64,000 nucleotides of DNA from the NCBI GenBank assembly GCA_050084515.1, contig CM114273.1:31000001-31064000 (forward strand), given 5' to 3'. This document shows, in pieces, positions 1 through 13,034 of this stretch. The first letter of the stretch is position 1, and every line of letters begins with the position of its first letter. Made by a program: the position numbers and the translations under genes. The notes below the pieces were generated by a model. It did no database searches, had not been told where the DNA came from, and saw only the letters and a program-made list of their open reading frames with translations. Source of the DNA: Blasia pusilla (Eukaryota > Marchantiophyta > Marchantiopsida > Blasiales).

Positions 1-462
1 TTCTTGCACCCTCCCTTTGACTTGTGCCCACACTTAAGTCTCATACTGTCTTGTCTGTTTGCAGCATTCTATATATTTATCAAAATTCTGATATTCTACA
101 TGTTTTAGCAAAATCCAGCTATTGCACAACTTTACACTAGCTACAAGGCACTTCAAGGAGTCCCTGTTGAACTCTTGGTCGGAGACTCCAACAGCATTCC
201 CTCGTCAAATCTCTGAGAGAATGTTTCCTCTCTCCTCCAGAGGTGGTAGCCAAACAGAAGCATCACACTAGGATATGAGTAGTATACAGGAGAATCAAAC
301 TGGGGTAGAAGTTCCTGTTCAGACACCAAAATTAGGCCCTTGTTAAGATGGTAGAGCTCTGGGATATCAAGGATAACTCAGCTTCTCTGAATATCCATGG
401 TAAACGTTTTAGGTAGGATACATCTTTGGGAGCCATCAGAGAATGAATGAGAGAGCGAGCGA
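1..462. other. No gene recognised
   Basis: I see no recognisable coding exon, RNA gene or named repeat here. It lies beyond the 3' end of the minus-strand lipase gene. Confidence 0.4.
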
Positions 463-672
463 GAGCAAGATGCATTACTCAGACATCATGACAGTGTGAC
501 CAGTATCCATAGTTGTAAATCAAATTTAATAATTATCAGCCACGAGAGACAAGTCTCACCTGAAATAGAGCAAGATACATTACTCGGACATCATGACAGT
601 GAGACCAATATCAATCACTGCAAATCAAATTAAAAAATAATCAGCTATGGGAGATAAGTCTCACCTGGAATA
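463..672. repeat. Tandem duplication, 105-bp unit
   Basis: Two adjacent diverged copies (463-567 and 568-672) both start with gagcaagat and end with tcacctg-aatag. Each carries the core catcatgacagtg followed by an AT-rich stretch and a tail resembling gagayaagtctcacct. The copies differ by scattered substitutions, so the duplication is not recent. No coding content is apparent. Confidence 0.8.
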
Positions 673-1915
673 GTCCTCCGCCTCATTTTTAAATCTTTGA
701 AGTTCCCTGTAAAATGGTAAAGCCAAGAGACTTTATTCAATTCTTGTGCTTGAAGAGCTGGTTAATCTGTCGCCTCACCCAACATGTTCAGCCCCGGATG
801 CAAGCAATGGGTTCATGCTAGGTTGCTGGAAGCATGCTGCCAAATTGCTTAAATTTTTTTGGTCCTGAGGCAAAACCTCGTTTGTGACCATTCCGCTGCC
901 CAACAGTATTATCAGCAGAGCCACCAAGTGGAGGCAGTAGCTGACATTGCTCAAACCTGGTCAATGACGAAGACAGCAGCCATTGCATGTGCTGTCTTAC
1001 GTGATTCACAATGCAAAGTGGGGCTTGTCAATCAGCAAAGGTCACATCCAGGTTCTTAAAACTGGAGCAGCAACAGAGGCAACCTCTCTACCTCAGCTCA
1101 ACAAGACCACCCTGTCAGAAGTCATCTCGAGGGTGAAACACTGCCTTCACATGGGAGGACGCACGTAGGATAACCAAGTGCTTTGAGATATTCATTCAGA
1201 TCACCCACTCAAATACTGCCCATGCTTTCAGAACCTCGATACATCAACGTTTACAAGGACGTTCAATGTGAAATAAGGTACAAAACAAGAAGGATAATCT
1301 TTAAATAGCTGAGATAGAGTCAGCTGGTTTGGGAAAACAATGGTGATCTCTGTACATTCGAGGCCTTAATAGGCTCCTCGTAGTAAAATCACAAAAATTG
1401 GCCTCCAAATGGAAGTAAATGTGGGGTGATACGCACCCATCGGTACCTGACTTTTGAGTTCCCAAGTACACCCAACATGTGCACATATGCATGGTTGGTT
1501 TTGGCAACTGGGAGTCTCACGTAGTATGTGGGTATCTCAAGACCCCTGTCAGATTATGCCAGTCGGGTGCACATGATGAAGACATACCATTTATGACACA
1601 CCCTTCACTTCTCCATCCTTGATGAGCTGGAACTTGGTTGTTGACTTACATTCGGCTGCAGAACTGGCTTGTCAGACTTGGTGGAAGGATCTGTCCCTTC
1701 GCCTGTGCTTCCAATTTGACAGTCAGAAAAAGTGTCTTTTCTGCTATGTATTGTCTAACAACAGGCACTATTTATCAGACCTTTGATTTCTCTTTAATGA
1801 AATGTACAATGTACTGATTTGCCATTCAGGGCTGGGAATGCTACAATTCAATCTAACTGGAACTGAAACATTCCTCCACCCAACAGGCATTGTAAGAAAT
1901 ATAGGGAATTCGTTT
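673..1915. other. 3' flank of lipase gene, no other gene seen
   Basis: This stretch follows the lipase stop codon on the minus strand and probably holds its 3' UTR. Short open frames here show no recognisable domain or splice-consistent structure. No clear polyadenylation signal was chosen. Confidence 0.4.
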
Positions 1916-3803
1916 TCATGAAAGCAATGGTTGTTTTTCACTCCTATGATTACTGCTTGCAGGTCTTCTAGACTTACTCGAAGCAAAAAGCTGATCAACT
2001 AGATCATTCCAATCGGTTGGTTCCTTTACAGGGCGCCTGGCAACAGGACTTGTCTCACTCTTGGGGGGCACACAATTGCCATCTTCATCAACCACAATAG
2101 CATTTTCATCTGTCTCTCCCTCTTCAATAATATCGTCTGATGGTGAAAAGGCATGCGGAACTTTTAGTGTTACTGCCCTCTCCAATGCAGCCTTGTGTTG
2201 GGCCTTGTGGTCTTTTTGAAGACTTTGCTTTCTCTCCATTTTCTGCATTACTGGAATATCCATGACACTCTCCTGCAGTATCTGCAATATGGAAGAGAGG
2301 TTTTTTTCTCTGTCAGCCAATTCTGCTTGATGTTGACAAACCATTCAACCTCACACGACCTGGCTTCGAACACATGAAGTGAATGATCTTGTACCTCCAG
2401 AGCTTTTTGTGCTTCTTGCTCGATCTCCACAATGGAATGATCAGAAGTCGCGTTACATGACAGAACAATATGCTCGAATCGCCCATCAACTGGAACACTA
2501 GATCTCACCTCAGGAGGAAATCTCCCACAGCTGGATACAAGGTGGAGCATCGAAGTACATCAGAACACTTCAAAAGTTCTATGACGAGATTTTGTGAACT
2601 GGTTCAATCATCATTGAAAGGTCAACTACCAGGGCAAGGGTCATCCCTGGATGGCCTTAAAGGGGAGCTCAATATAAGATGCTTTAAGGCTTGATACAAG
2701 GTGGAGGATGGCCACCAGCTCCATGCTGAAACGAAAGTCATTCACAAGGGTTGGGTCTATGAGTATCAAACACACCTACAAAATCTTCTCTCAACAATAT
2801 GATACATTCGTCCTGGGGCGTACAATCGTCGGGGATCTTTCAGTCTCTTCTTTTCTGATGAGCAGGTATCCATCAAACATCTCCAACCCATCAAACATGG
2901 CAAGCTGCAAGAAGTCAACATCAAATGTTAGGACTGCTGAATTGTCTTTTCCGACCAGACATAATCGTGATTCAGCTGGACAGCAGAGTTGACAATGACT
3001 GTTGAGTCCAGGATGAGTCCTGGTCACCATGTTCGATCACTTAGAAGGATTACCAGGTTGTGGCAGGTACTTACCTCTATAAGAACATGGTTAAGTCCAT
3101 TATTACCATCATTTGCTGGTAATAAGATGTTTTTGCCTGGAAAAGTTTCCACAGCCCAGGATGATATTTGCTGACAATAGCGTGTGAAGATCGTCTAAGT
3201 GATTGGGTAGGCAGGCTAGTTAAGCAGACTAGTATGTGGTGGCTGAGCTGAGCTGAGCTGAGCTACATAACTCATCCAAGGACCACACTTATAAAGAAGT
3301 CTATATGTGTATTAATAAGAGCATCTCCGCCCAACTACACAATCTATACAATAAAGAGAGGATACCTTCACAGTTTTCACATCATGTAATGGTTGACACC
3401 TGTCTTTCCAGTCAGAGAAAAAACTGCACACGCAGTTTTATAGGGGTCTTTTAGCTCCATTTTTTACGGTGGTTTATCTCCTCTGAGATTGAATAGTGAC
3501 CCTGAAGACTCTGGATCGCACAGGCCTTTTCAGTCTCCATTGTTATTGCCGTGAAGTATTCTTTTGGGTAGCCTGATTTCAATTTAGATTTATTGGGGGA
3601 TTTTGGATCCCATCTCATATGAACTAAAATCAACTCAAGAGAGGTAGTGACCTCTGCGACATTCACTGCTGAACCTGCTAATCATGCCTCTGCGGACACA
3701 AAACAGGCATTTGTGAATTTCAAACCTGTAGTCATGGCTACACGAAATGCAGCATTTTATGGTCTATCTGCATTTGTACTAGCAGTCAGGCACACATGGC
3801 TAC

Positions 3804-3850
<47 letters not shown>

Positions 3851-5618
3851 TTGTCTTGTCAAAATGCCTGAATAAATAACCCAGGTTCTGTCCAGTGATC
3901 TTCTCCCATTGCATAGCAAAATGTGCCTCATATCTTACCCAGGAGAAAACTTTACTGTGAGCACTTATGAGTTTATTGGAGTTCTGTGTAGTGCAGTGTG
4001 GTGCAGATTCACTAGGCAAATTGTCATGCGGGCGGAGATCAACTCATTGTCTCACTGACTGCTGCAGGACACTGTGTGAACTGACTTTAGGGGGGAACTA
4101 AATAAGTCTTCTCCTGAGGGTAGTCATTTCACCTTTTGACATAGTGGCTCAAAATGTGTTAGTTTACACTACGGGGTGGGAGGGCTTTTCTTGTAACCAC
4201 TCCGTATGCCTCATTCTGTGCAGTCAGCTCCCCTCATTGCTTCATAACAAATCATGCCTGCCATGATACACTATGGCCTAGAGCTGCCTTCTTATAAACT
4301 CTTAACCCCCTTTTGGATAGTGGGGAGGAAATACTCAGAGGGATAGAAGGCATTTAATTGTCCTATCTACTGCAGCACCACAATGTCTCCGTCTCATGTG
4401 ATCTTACAAGAGAATGGTAAGGTCACAAAAATTTGTCTTAGTGATGCGTCACACTTTCTGGGCCTCAGGATCGCCCTTAATAGAAATTAGCACGAAAAAT
4501 CCGTCGACTTGCTGCGGCACCACGCTGTCTAGGCCTCAGGGGGAGTTCACCACAAAATCGCACCCACGATCTGTCCTACTAAGTGCTGCACCACAAACGG
4601 TCTGAACCTTGGGGGGAAGCTTACCAAAAAATAGCACCAAAAATGTCCTGGAGAGGTGTGGCAGTGCGCGGGAGGAAGTCATCCTGGCCAATTCACATAG
4701 ACACACACACGCACAAAACCCTGTCAATCACATATTACCCGAGTCCCTGAGTAACTTTTTCCCCGAGTGGCAGTACTCGAGATGAAGCTCAAGGTGCGGC
4801 CCTGGACAGTACTAGAATTGCGAGTCTTGTCACAGATTGAATGCCTCCAAGGAGTTGCTGGAGTGGGTGTGGAAGTGAAGAAGAGAAAAGCGGGTGCAAC
4901 ATAATTGTACCTGCAGAATGACGGACTGAATTATGTCGGCGTACTGCACAGCCAGATTGAGCGACATACAACGAGCGGGGGCAATACCAAAGCATCGCAG
5001 CTTCTCTCTGGAAATTCTAGCAAGCTTATCCCTGTTCTTCACAACAACCAGAGTCATGAGGGCGGCGATTCCCGACCCTAGAGAGTGCCCCGCAAATGTG
5101 AGAGTGTAGTTTGGGTATCTCTCTATGAGCTCGATGAGCGTCTCCGCCTCCTTCTGCAGCAACCAAGCTGCAGATTTGAGCAACCCATGATGGACAAATC
5201 CACCATCGAACATCTGTCGCCCCAATCTGTTGTTCAAAAGCGTCCGATAGTCCCTGTTCTTTCCCATGTTCAGCCCCCGAATTGCCAGCACAATGTCCTC
5301 CGACTCGTGGTCCAAGTAAATGAGATAAGGGGGCGCATGCCCCTCTGTTTCTTCGTAGTCCACTTTCTTCACCACCCCCTCCAGGTCCAAACCATACCCT
5401 CCTGGAGGAGCCCACAGTGGGTTCGACAAATCGTCCTCGTACACAGCTAATATAATGCGGCAGATCCTTGGCACCGGCTCGAAGTCCTCGTACGTAGCAA
5501 GATTCCACTGATCACTGTCGAACGCCCCTATGTATACACACCTCTTCCACCCCCAGCGCAAGCATCCTGCAATGTACACGCATTCCAGCAGCGGAACTCC
5601 GCATGCAAGCGACATCAT
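1916..5618 (-). CDS. Class 3 lipase, plant mono/diacylglycerol lipase type
   Basis: Five exons rebuild a continuous 462-aa protein: 5618-4911, 4683-4625, 2904-2776, 2530-2395 and 2272-1916 (708, 59, 129, 136 and 357 nt). All four introns are GT-AG and the phases agree. The exon 1 protein carries the serine-hydrolase elbow GHSLG at about residues 177-181 (nucleophile Ser179), inside the alpha/beta-hydrolase lipase_3 fold. The N-terminus (ECVY, PLLEC) and the later blocks KDPRRLYAPGR, VPVDGRFEHIVLS and RAVTLKVPHA match the plant family annotated as mono-/diacylglycerol lipase or calmodulin-binding heat-shock-like protein. The expected activity is hydrolysis of acyl-glycerol esters; the exact substrate is unknown. 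The start is the first of two Met codons, where family similarity begins. A 1.7-kb intron holds a TA microsatellite. The frame is intact, so the gene is probably functional. Confidence 0.93.
3241..3264. repeat. Pentanucleotide microsatellite (GAGCT)n
   Basis: About 4.5 tandem copies of gctga/gagct lie in the second intron of the lipase gene. Confidence 0.8.
3808..3848. repeat. (TA)n microsatellite
   Basis: About 20 uninterrupted TA dinucleotides lie in the second intron of the lipase gene. Short Ile-Tyr ORFs over it are artefacts. Confidence 0.95.
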
Positions 5619-7136
5619 AAACTTCCCAGTGAGAGTTGCAGCTGTGAGAGCCAGGTTTTCCTCACCTCCAGATCACCCCTCAGGGGAACTGGATTCGCCT
5701 AGCTACTTCCCGAATTCCCACAGGGCTCTATTGAATTCATCTTGCTATGCTCCCACGAGTCGAGTTCTCGATGCGCAGCAACTTCTACTACTTCGTCGTC
5801 GTCGTCGTCGTCGTCTTCTACCACTGCCACCACCAGTAATACTTTTACAGCTCACGGAATTCCTGAGATCGCCCATTCCATCCCATCTCCTGTCAGGTCG
5901 TCACAGATCATCTTCCCTCGTCGTCGACAGCTGATTCTCCGGTCGGAATCTAAAGCCTTCATCTTCCAAGCTGCCTCACCCTAAACTACTGACCCTCTGC
6001 CCATTCCATCACCTCATAATGCAAAGAATACCTGCACCAGTTCACCATCGGGTCAGCAAATAGGCAGCAGCCGTGGCGGTAGCAATCTCATCCTCCAAAA
6101 CACGAACGCGCAGGCTAGCCAGCGAGCTACCTATCCATACGTCTCCCTCTCACCCACGAGAAGAGCCAAGCGATGACCTACCTTCGCACGCCCCGAGAAG
6201 AGCTCTCTTTCTCTTTCTCTCTACACCTGCAGGGTTTCCTTGGTGGCTCGGAGAATCTGTAGAGCTCGAAGCTCGAGTCAAGGGAGGCACAATCGGTCTA
6301 AAGGAGACATGGTGTGCCAGTGCCGCGGACTTTGGTGGGGTTCCAAAGCGAGGCAGGGACGAGAAATGGTGCTTTTGACGCGCAGGGCAGGGCAGAGCAG
6401 AGCAAAACTAAACAAAACGAAGATCCCAACTGTCAATGCTGGGAGCTCAATATTAATAGAGTCCGCGGATTCGCGCGGACTGGAGGCAGCGAGAGCGAGG
6501 CAGCACTGGGTCAATTCAGTCCGCGTCTCTTGCCTTCGGATTCCCGAAGCCTGGAACAAACTCCGCCCCTTTCCTGAATTCGCTGCGACGCTTCTCCCGT
6601 CTCCTCTCCTCCTTCGATTCCTGAGGTGGCTCCATCGCCACAACCGAATCCAGAATTTCTTTCGACAGTGGCGGGCGCACAACCCCGACGAAAATCGACC
6701 CCCGGCCCCACTGCATTCACATAGGACGCTAGTGCTCCTGTACTCACTCTGTCATCTCTCTCCATCGCCCCTCTCCTCCGACTCGTCGCCATGCGGCTGC
6801 GGGGGGCATATTCTCTGGCTCCGTCGGCGAGACGAACAGCCAGGGCATATTCGCCGGAGTGAGGTCTGGCTGCTCTGGTGTCACCCGGGACCCGGGGGCG
6901 GAGAACTGACTGACTCCGGTCTCACGCGAGGACCGCCGTGGAAGCCCGGGCAAGACACCGGCGAACGAAACGTCGAAGAAGCGACGCGCGTACCCACCGG
7001 CGATTGGAGGAAGCACCGAACGGGAACTACAGAACGAACGAAGTGGGGATTCAAGTCTCCCATTTCTTTTTTTCTATCGGTTTTTCTATTTATTTATTGT
7101 TTTATGAAAAAAAACATATATATCTATATTTTATGA
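5619..7136 (-). promoter_or_regulatory. Upstream region of lipase gene (promoter/5' UTR)
   Basis: This is the sequence 5' of the lipase start on the minus strand. It is much more GC- and CpG-rich than its surroundings, especially 6500-7030, and includes a (CGT)n run at 5794-5815. It ends abruptly in AT-rich DNA near 7050. A 298-codon plus-strand open frame crosses it, but its composition is low-complexity Arg/Ser/Pro with no recognisable domain, so I read it as a by-product of GC richness. No core promoter element is assigned. Confidence 0.45.
5794..5815. repeat. Trinucleotide microsatellite (CGT)n
   Basis: About seven CGT/GTC units occur upstream of the lipase start codon, possibly inside its 5' UTR. 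Confidence 0.85.
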
Positions 7137-8949
7137 TAATCGGCGACTCCTGTACAAAATATAGGAACACGCTTGAATTTTTTTAAGAATTGGATTGGGA
7201 AAGAGGAAATATCTTCATTATTTAAATATTAGATTAGATGATCTAGGTGTAAAAATGGCAAAATTTTTACAATTTCGGGAAAAGAAAATGACTTTTAATT
7301 GAGAAGGAATAGGAATTTTTCAAAATTTGATGGAAAGGTGGAATTATTTAAGGGATTGTGGTAGAATTTAAATTTTATTTGCGAATCGGAATTGATTAGA
7401 AGAATGGAATATTATTATTCTTCTAAAAATAAATTAAATGTTAATTATTTATCATGTTTAAAACAGAAATTATGATTATTCTTTAAAAATCAAATGACAA
7501 ACTTGAGTCAAATGCAATTTATGGGATATGTGAAATAAAAAATCGATCTCTAATATTCTTCCCTATGATGACTTCAACATCTATTCAATTTTACAAAAAT
7601 CCATCAATGACCAATCTAGTCATGTTTACTTGTCCCTATGATTTATTCTTATTTTTATATAATTTCGCCAAATGTGGTGAATTAAAACATTCATTGGTTT
7701 CCTAAGTCCTTCCTTATTTCTAGTTTCCTCAAATTCGTGCTTCTAGGTAAAATGAGGACTTAAGTCTGTTTAATATGAATTACAATCTTCCCTACAGTAA
7801 CAGATCCACTCATCCGTTTCACTCATCTTTCTTGGGGTGCAATTGACTCTCTTATTCCACCAAGGATCAACGTATGAAGATAAAATTTTCTTGATGTTTT
7901 CTTTCACAGTTCTTCTCAACATCTCGGGCATGCTATGGCTTACAATTAATTCACTAATAGTCAACCTCCAAAGATATCTTTCTCCAAAGACATTCAAATA
8001 TTGTCTTAGATGTACTTGCGTTTACGGAAGGGAGAAAAGTTTTATTCTTGATTTGTAAAAAATGTTGTTATTACGAGCCAAGTAGACGTCCTTTGGAAAA
8101 AAAATTCATGATAAAATCCTCGCGAGCCCGAAGGTCACTAATCAGCGGTTTTGTAATGAACATGGGTACGTATGGTAGCTATTCATCATGGAATTACATA
8201 GTTAATAGCATAACTGAAAAATTCATCGTATATTCCGATGAGCCAGTGCATGGAATTAAATGAGGTCGTTGCGACATGCCTTGCCTAGTCAGCTATGTGT
8301 GGGGATAGTGAAGAACGAGGTTGCCTTCACCTTAGTGACATTCGAAGGTTATGTGATTTAGGTTCAGAATCTGAGAAAATGGAACTTAAGTTCTAATTAT
8401 GTCTAAAGTCTTTGTCCCACAGTCGTGGTGTTAGGGGTTTGGCCTTGATCTTCCTCGAGAGGAATATTGTATGGTTAATTTTCAGAACTAAAGTGCTGAT
8501 GCGGTTGAAATACTCGTAACTTCGCTCACGTCTAGGTTCACCCATCTTGGTTCTTCCAGGTCACCCATCCTAGTTCTATTCCTCCAAAGTGTGCTTAATT
8601 GGAGAGTTCTTTTGCATGTCGTGTTACCAACACACCCACAAGGAAGTGATGGTTGGTTGTTGCACACAGGGGAATTTACTCACTTCCCTTGATACTTACG
8701 GAGATCTTTGAGGGTAATTTTTGGGTGACACACATGTTGTTAGTGCATTGGTGAGTACACGGCACTATCGGTACTATTGTAGAAAACTTGGTGGGATGGA
8801 TGTATACCACACTAGTCAGGAGTGACTTAATGTGCGGGTTATTTGCGGAGTGTTGATCTCAAGTGAGATAAGAGGGGGCGTGTCCACAGTTTGGGCATTG
8901 TCTAGTGTAGAGCTATTGGTTCAGGAGTGAGTCATATCAGTTTGCAGGT
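7137..8949. other. AT-rich intergenic DNA
   Basis: It has strong AT bias and only short open frames without recognisable features. The last few hundred bases may be the leader of the truncated Gypsy element that follows, but I found no terminal repeat to prove it. Confidence 0.4.
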
Positions 8950-8955
8950 TTCACC

Positions 8956-10345
8956 ATGACACATCCATAGAGTATTGGGGAGCGTGATAGTGGTAGAAGT
9001 GGCGGAGGATTTACACGGAGTGGGGCTAGGTATCGAGGGTTCTCACGCGAGGAACCACCTCAGACACCGGTTGTAGTTTCTCCAGAGGTAACGTCAACAG
9101 ATTTTGAGTTACCCAAGAGGCCACATAGTGTCGTGAGTGTCGCCACACCATTGTTGTGGGACATGGATGATGGCAATACCTATGGGTCCACGAGGGGACC
9201 CCGAAAATTCTCAAGCATGGCGGGAACCACCGAGTTGGATGATTTTATGAAGGAGTTTGATAGTTGATGTGATGTACAGAGGATGCAGAACCAGCAGAGA
9301 TTTGACTCTTTTATGGCATGGAAGGGACTTTTTTAGCATCTAGAGGGCCCTCCCATGGATGATTACCAGAATTTTGGATTTTCCATGAGGCGAAGATCAA
9401 GGTGTGGAGACTATTTTGGTCTCCAGGATATTTTCCCTCATAGAGCGTGCGATGTATAATGTGGCGGCTGCAGTAGCACCCACTAACCGCACGGAGGAGA
9501 CACTTGGAGGAGTTGTTGACCTGAGTCTTATGAGTGTGACAAGCCGCGTACCACCCGCGTTCAACTTGTTGGTTGAGTTCTTCCGAGAGTTGGGAAGGAA
9601 CTATCAAAGGGTGAGGACTGACAAGGTGAAGTCGATTCATGAGTTTCAGTGGAGAGCGGGAGAGAGTCTTCGAGAGGCCTATGCATGGCTCCGATGGTTG
9701 ATTACTGTGACTCAGGGTGTGATGGAGGTGCAAGCAGTTTAGTTTTGGTATGCGATGCTAGACCGTGAGTTGCAGAAGAGAGTGCGGGATGCAACTCTCT
9801 TACATGTTGGTTTGTCTACTCTCAAGTATGTATTTTTGTTGACGAAGCGGATTGAGCTCATCCATGTTTGTCTTAGGGATGGAATTATCTATTTTTGTGC
9901 AACCATACTCTCCTCATGACTTCCATTGCAAAGAGTTTCTTCACTTAGGGAGAGAGTTTTGACGACAGGCGCGTCATCTTCGAGGGAGATGACACGAGTG
10001 ACGGTGTCTCCATCATTGCCGCAACGCACTACTCGAGATAGAGTCATGGGACAGAGGGCTATGGGAGGATACCAAGAGCCAAGGACCACGACCAGTTCAA
10101 TCATACGTTGGGCAACAGGGCTCGGGCTGTGGTTGCCCAACAGGCATCTACATCAGGCGCACGGGGCGCGTCGACTTCCAGATCTACTAAGGCCCAAGAT
10201 ATGGTGGGAAATGTATGAGTTATGGGATTTTTGTGCAACAGTGCACAGGTGGATGCAGATGCGCTGGTTACGATAGGCACGGTGAGAGCTTTTGAGCCAC
10301 GAGGATCCGATGTGGAGTTGGATCCCCAGAGGGTTGAAGCTGGCA
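8956..10345 (+). pseudogene. Decayed Gypsy gag (element 1)
   Basis: The segment around 9404-9742 carries the capsid block with FNLLVEFFRELG, RTDKVKSIHEFQ and GESLREAYAWLRWL, matching the intact capsid of element 3 (VEFFAQM, RTEKLRSIHDFQ, GESLREAYTRLRRL). Upstream, PPMDDY and an Arg/Gly-rich start also match. Stops at 9266-9268 and after the VQAV block, plus frame changes, break it. The downstream nucleocapsid knuckle near 10210-10250 has lost its histidine. Confidence 0.75.
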
Positions 10346-10607
10346 GATAGGCTAGACTTCCCCAATCTTTTACATTATTAGAGGCTCTTTGGACCCCATT
10401 GATGGTCCCTAGATAGCCTTTGAGGAGTATTATTGTCGTAGATGCCAATGTAGTTAGAGGAGCGGGTGAGGCGAGTACATCTACCATGCTTATGCAACAT
10501 TCAACACGGCTTAGCACTGGCACGTTACGAGAGATGGCGATGGCTTTGTGTAGCGTCTCACTATTTACAGTCAGAGTTTTTTTACATGTAGAGGTCGACC
10601 AGTTGAT

Positions 10608-11105
10608 GTGGTAGAGGTACCCTTGGAGTATGTGCTCGGGACGAGGACCATAGAGAGTTGGCATGCATCAGCGGCTACAGTGGCAAAGTTTCCAGCTAGA
10701 CCAGCGATAAAGTGTGCAGCTGTCTCACCAGGAGTTGTTATCTTGGACAACGGAATGGAGTTTTCCATATGGTTGGTCCGTCCGGAGTCATGTATCAACC
10801 ACAAAGAGTACTTGCTACTTAATTCAGGAGCACAACCCCTTATGTTGGGGAAGGCGGCATATGTAGCGATGGGATTGCAGAAGTGTGAGATCACTCCATG
10901 TCCATTCCAGATTGAGACTTCATTAAGAGGCACATCCCCGACACAGTTCATGACTCGCGATGTGATGGCAGTGAGGATTCAGCCTGATCATCCTATTGAT
11001 AGTGCAATGGTGCGGACGCGAGCGGTTGTGACATCGGCCAAGTCTTATGATGCTTTGGTAGGGGCTACCGTATTGTATCCTCTAGGGTTCACACTTGAAT
11101 TTTGA
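10608..11105 (+). pseudogene. Gypsy retropepsin-like protease relic (element 1)
   Basis: A 165-codon open stretch aligns with the protease segment of element 3: EVPLEYVLG, WHASAATVAKFPARPAI, then LLNSGAQPLMLGKA and ending SYDALVGATVLYPLGF. The aspartic-protease signature is DSGA in elements 2 and 3 but NSGA here, so the catalytic aspartate is replaced. This copy would be inactive even if expressed. The flanking linker continues to about 11350 and then stops. Confidence 0.75.
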
Positions 11106-11400
11106 GAGGAGACAACCTCCTAGAGACCAGATTGGCAGCCAGGTGAGGGACGAGCTAGTCAACTACCCTTGCAGTATGCAGGGAGACATGATGGTTCACT
11201 CCGAGAGTCGACCACAATAGTTGCTGCTTATTGTGGCACATTATGTTGACCTGAAGATTTACTAGAGGGGAACGCCGATGTAGAGAATAGTCCTGAGGAG
11301 TGGCATACGATGACGAGCGTGGCTACATCTGTTGGCGACACTTCTTCAGTGTTGTTGGGGACGAGCATCGATTTGCAAAAGAGAGGAGACGATAAATGAC

Positions 11401-11936
11401 TTCAAAAATATCCATATAGGGTATGTATGTCTACTATATCAGATAGGAAAATGTGGACTCCATTTTTTGTGAAGCCATGAGAAAAATGATTAATTTCCAA
11501 GAACCCATGCCTGAATTCCGCAATAAACCTTATCTGTAACTATAATTTCCGAATATACATGAATGGGGTAAAATGACACAAGTGGGAGACGACCAGGATA
11601 ATTTGCAAAATAAGAAATTATGCACACATGATTTACATCCATCATTTTATGGTGTGACAAGGTGTGACTTCAAGCCTTATACCGTACAATTGCAAGACCC
11701 TCAGATTAGGTAGGTATGAAGTGTTTGAGAGGTGTACAAGAAGGAAATTCCATATGAACACCGTATTAATATATACATCTTACAATATCCATGCATACTG
11801 AAACTTCATGTCATTCCCAACCCTATCCAGACATTAATATACGTTGTTTTGAGTTCATCAACTGATTGTCCATTTTATGAGTGTATGTGGCCTAAGACTT
11901 TAGCCTAGCTTGATAGAAATATTGATAGCGGAAAAT
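11401..11936. other. No gene recognised
   Basis: AT-rich DNA between the truncated Gypsy fragment and the next ORF-bearing region. Nothing recognisable was seen. Confidence 0.4.
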
Positions 11937-12404
11937 TTAGGCTTGAAGAAAGTCCACGAGATCACTCTCCCTTGAAGGTGAAACCATTAAGCTCATCAAG
12001 CAATGCAGGGTCCTATCTTGTGGTGGCCATGCACAATCACCACTACAGCGAGGGTAGAAGGTATGATCACGCAGAATGGAGCCATCACACACTGTGCGCC
12101 CGGTTAGGCATGCTGTTGGTGAGCAAGGGTCAATGCTGGTAGGACACAAGGCACTCAATTGAGGGCAACAATTCTCTATGGAGAAAACCATATTGAACTC
12201 CATGCAGATTCTCTGAGTGGTATTGATCATGGACAACTCTCTGTCGTCACAGACATGGGGCTCGGAGTAGAAGCGCCCACCACCATGCGAGAATATCCAA
12301 AAGCCTACATTGTGGCAAATGTGAAGTACCACATTGTCGATGATACCCAACTGAATGTAATACTTCATAGACTCCAACCTCCCATCATACTCACCCCACA
12401 TCAA
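11937..12404 (-). CDS. Unrecognised ORF, 155 aa
   Basis: An open frame on the minus strand with balanced, protein-like composition and many cysteines. I do not recognise the family. It contains VVLHICHNVG, which resembles VILHICHDAG in the upstream ORF at 13035-13703, so the two may be related exons or repeated domains of one gene or element. It lies downstream of the candidate LTR and primer site near 13.65-14.05 kb. It may be decayed. Confidence 0.3.
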   Translation of the reverse strand: MMWGEYDGRLESMKYYIQLGIIDNVVLHICHNVGFWIFSHGGGRFYSEPHVCDDRELSMINTTQRICMEFNMVFSIENCCPQLSALCPTSIDPCSPTACLTGRTVCDGSILRDHTFYPRCSGDCAWPPQDRTLHCLMSLMVSPSRESDLVDFLQA

Positions 12405-13034
12405 CTATCTCAAAGAAAAGTAACATGCACGAGACCCACTAACTTCATAGACACAAAAAACTCCTCCGTCATGATCGTGCACAACAGCCCTACTGTAGAC
12501 GATGTCCTCCACAATATCTGAAGGGAGTGTTGCAATGTAGTGCATAGCATCCAATCAACTTTGCTAAATAACAAGTCAAGATTACTATTAGGTGTAGAAA
12601 TTCAATGCATACTGAATGTCCATGATTCAAGCATGGCAAACAAAAGCTTAAAAATGGATTTCAATGGATGTGGAGGTTACATGTAGCCTTCACGATACTC
12701 GGATTTCCAATACTCAATCCTGTGGTACCTGTACATAGAACAAGTTAAAGTTAAGTAGCATAAGAAGCACTTGTTTCTACTGAAATAATTACTTCATTTT
12801 GATTATTTGGTTGCATACATCCCCGTAATAGGGTCTTGTATCGTCCAAGGTCAAGAGTGTATACTCACCATGGCCCCTCAAAATAAGCCCAATTCCATCA
12901 ATGAAGAAAAATAAGCGTGACTCAATCAATGACTAAAAAAATGGATCCTCTTATTGTCTTATTGTTTACAATTACAAATGTTCCTCGCAAGCCATATGAA
13001 GGGCCTCAAGTTAGGCTACAGATCTCACTCATTG
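12405..13034. other. Spacer between two unrecognised ORFs
   Basis: No recognisable coding content. It could be an intron if the two flanking ORFs belong together, but I could not settle splice sites. Confidence 0.3.

Larger units (their letters stand above)
8950..11400 (+). mobile_element. Truncated Ty3/Gypsy element 1 (gag-protease fragment)
   Basis: A plus-strand relative of elements 2 and 3. It matches them from the Arg/Gly-rich gag start through capsid, knuckle region and protease, then to the linker before the methyltransferase. Similarity fades near 11400, before any methyltransferase, RT or integrase. No LTR was found at either end. Stops and frame changes run throughout, so it is a dead 5' fragment. 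It matters as a third witness to the family's gag and protease sequence. Confidence 0.75.

Noticed and set aside
3451-3666. 71-codon minus-strand frame as a missing lipase exon
   Set aside because: Its weak resemblance to the family did not fit splice phase; the true 59-nt exon was found at 4683-4625 with matching phases.
6240-7136. 298-codon open frame on the plus strand upstream of the lipase
   Set aside because: It lies in a GC-rich stretch with open frames on both strands, has low-complexity Arg/Ser/Pro composition, shows no domain and ends in AT-rich DNA.
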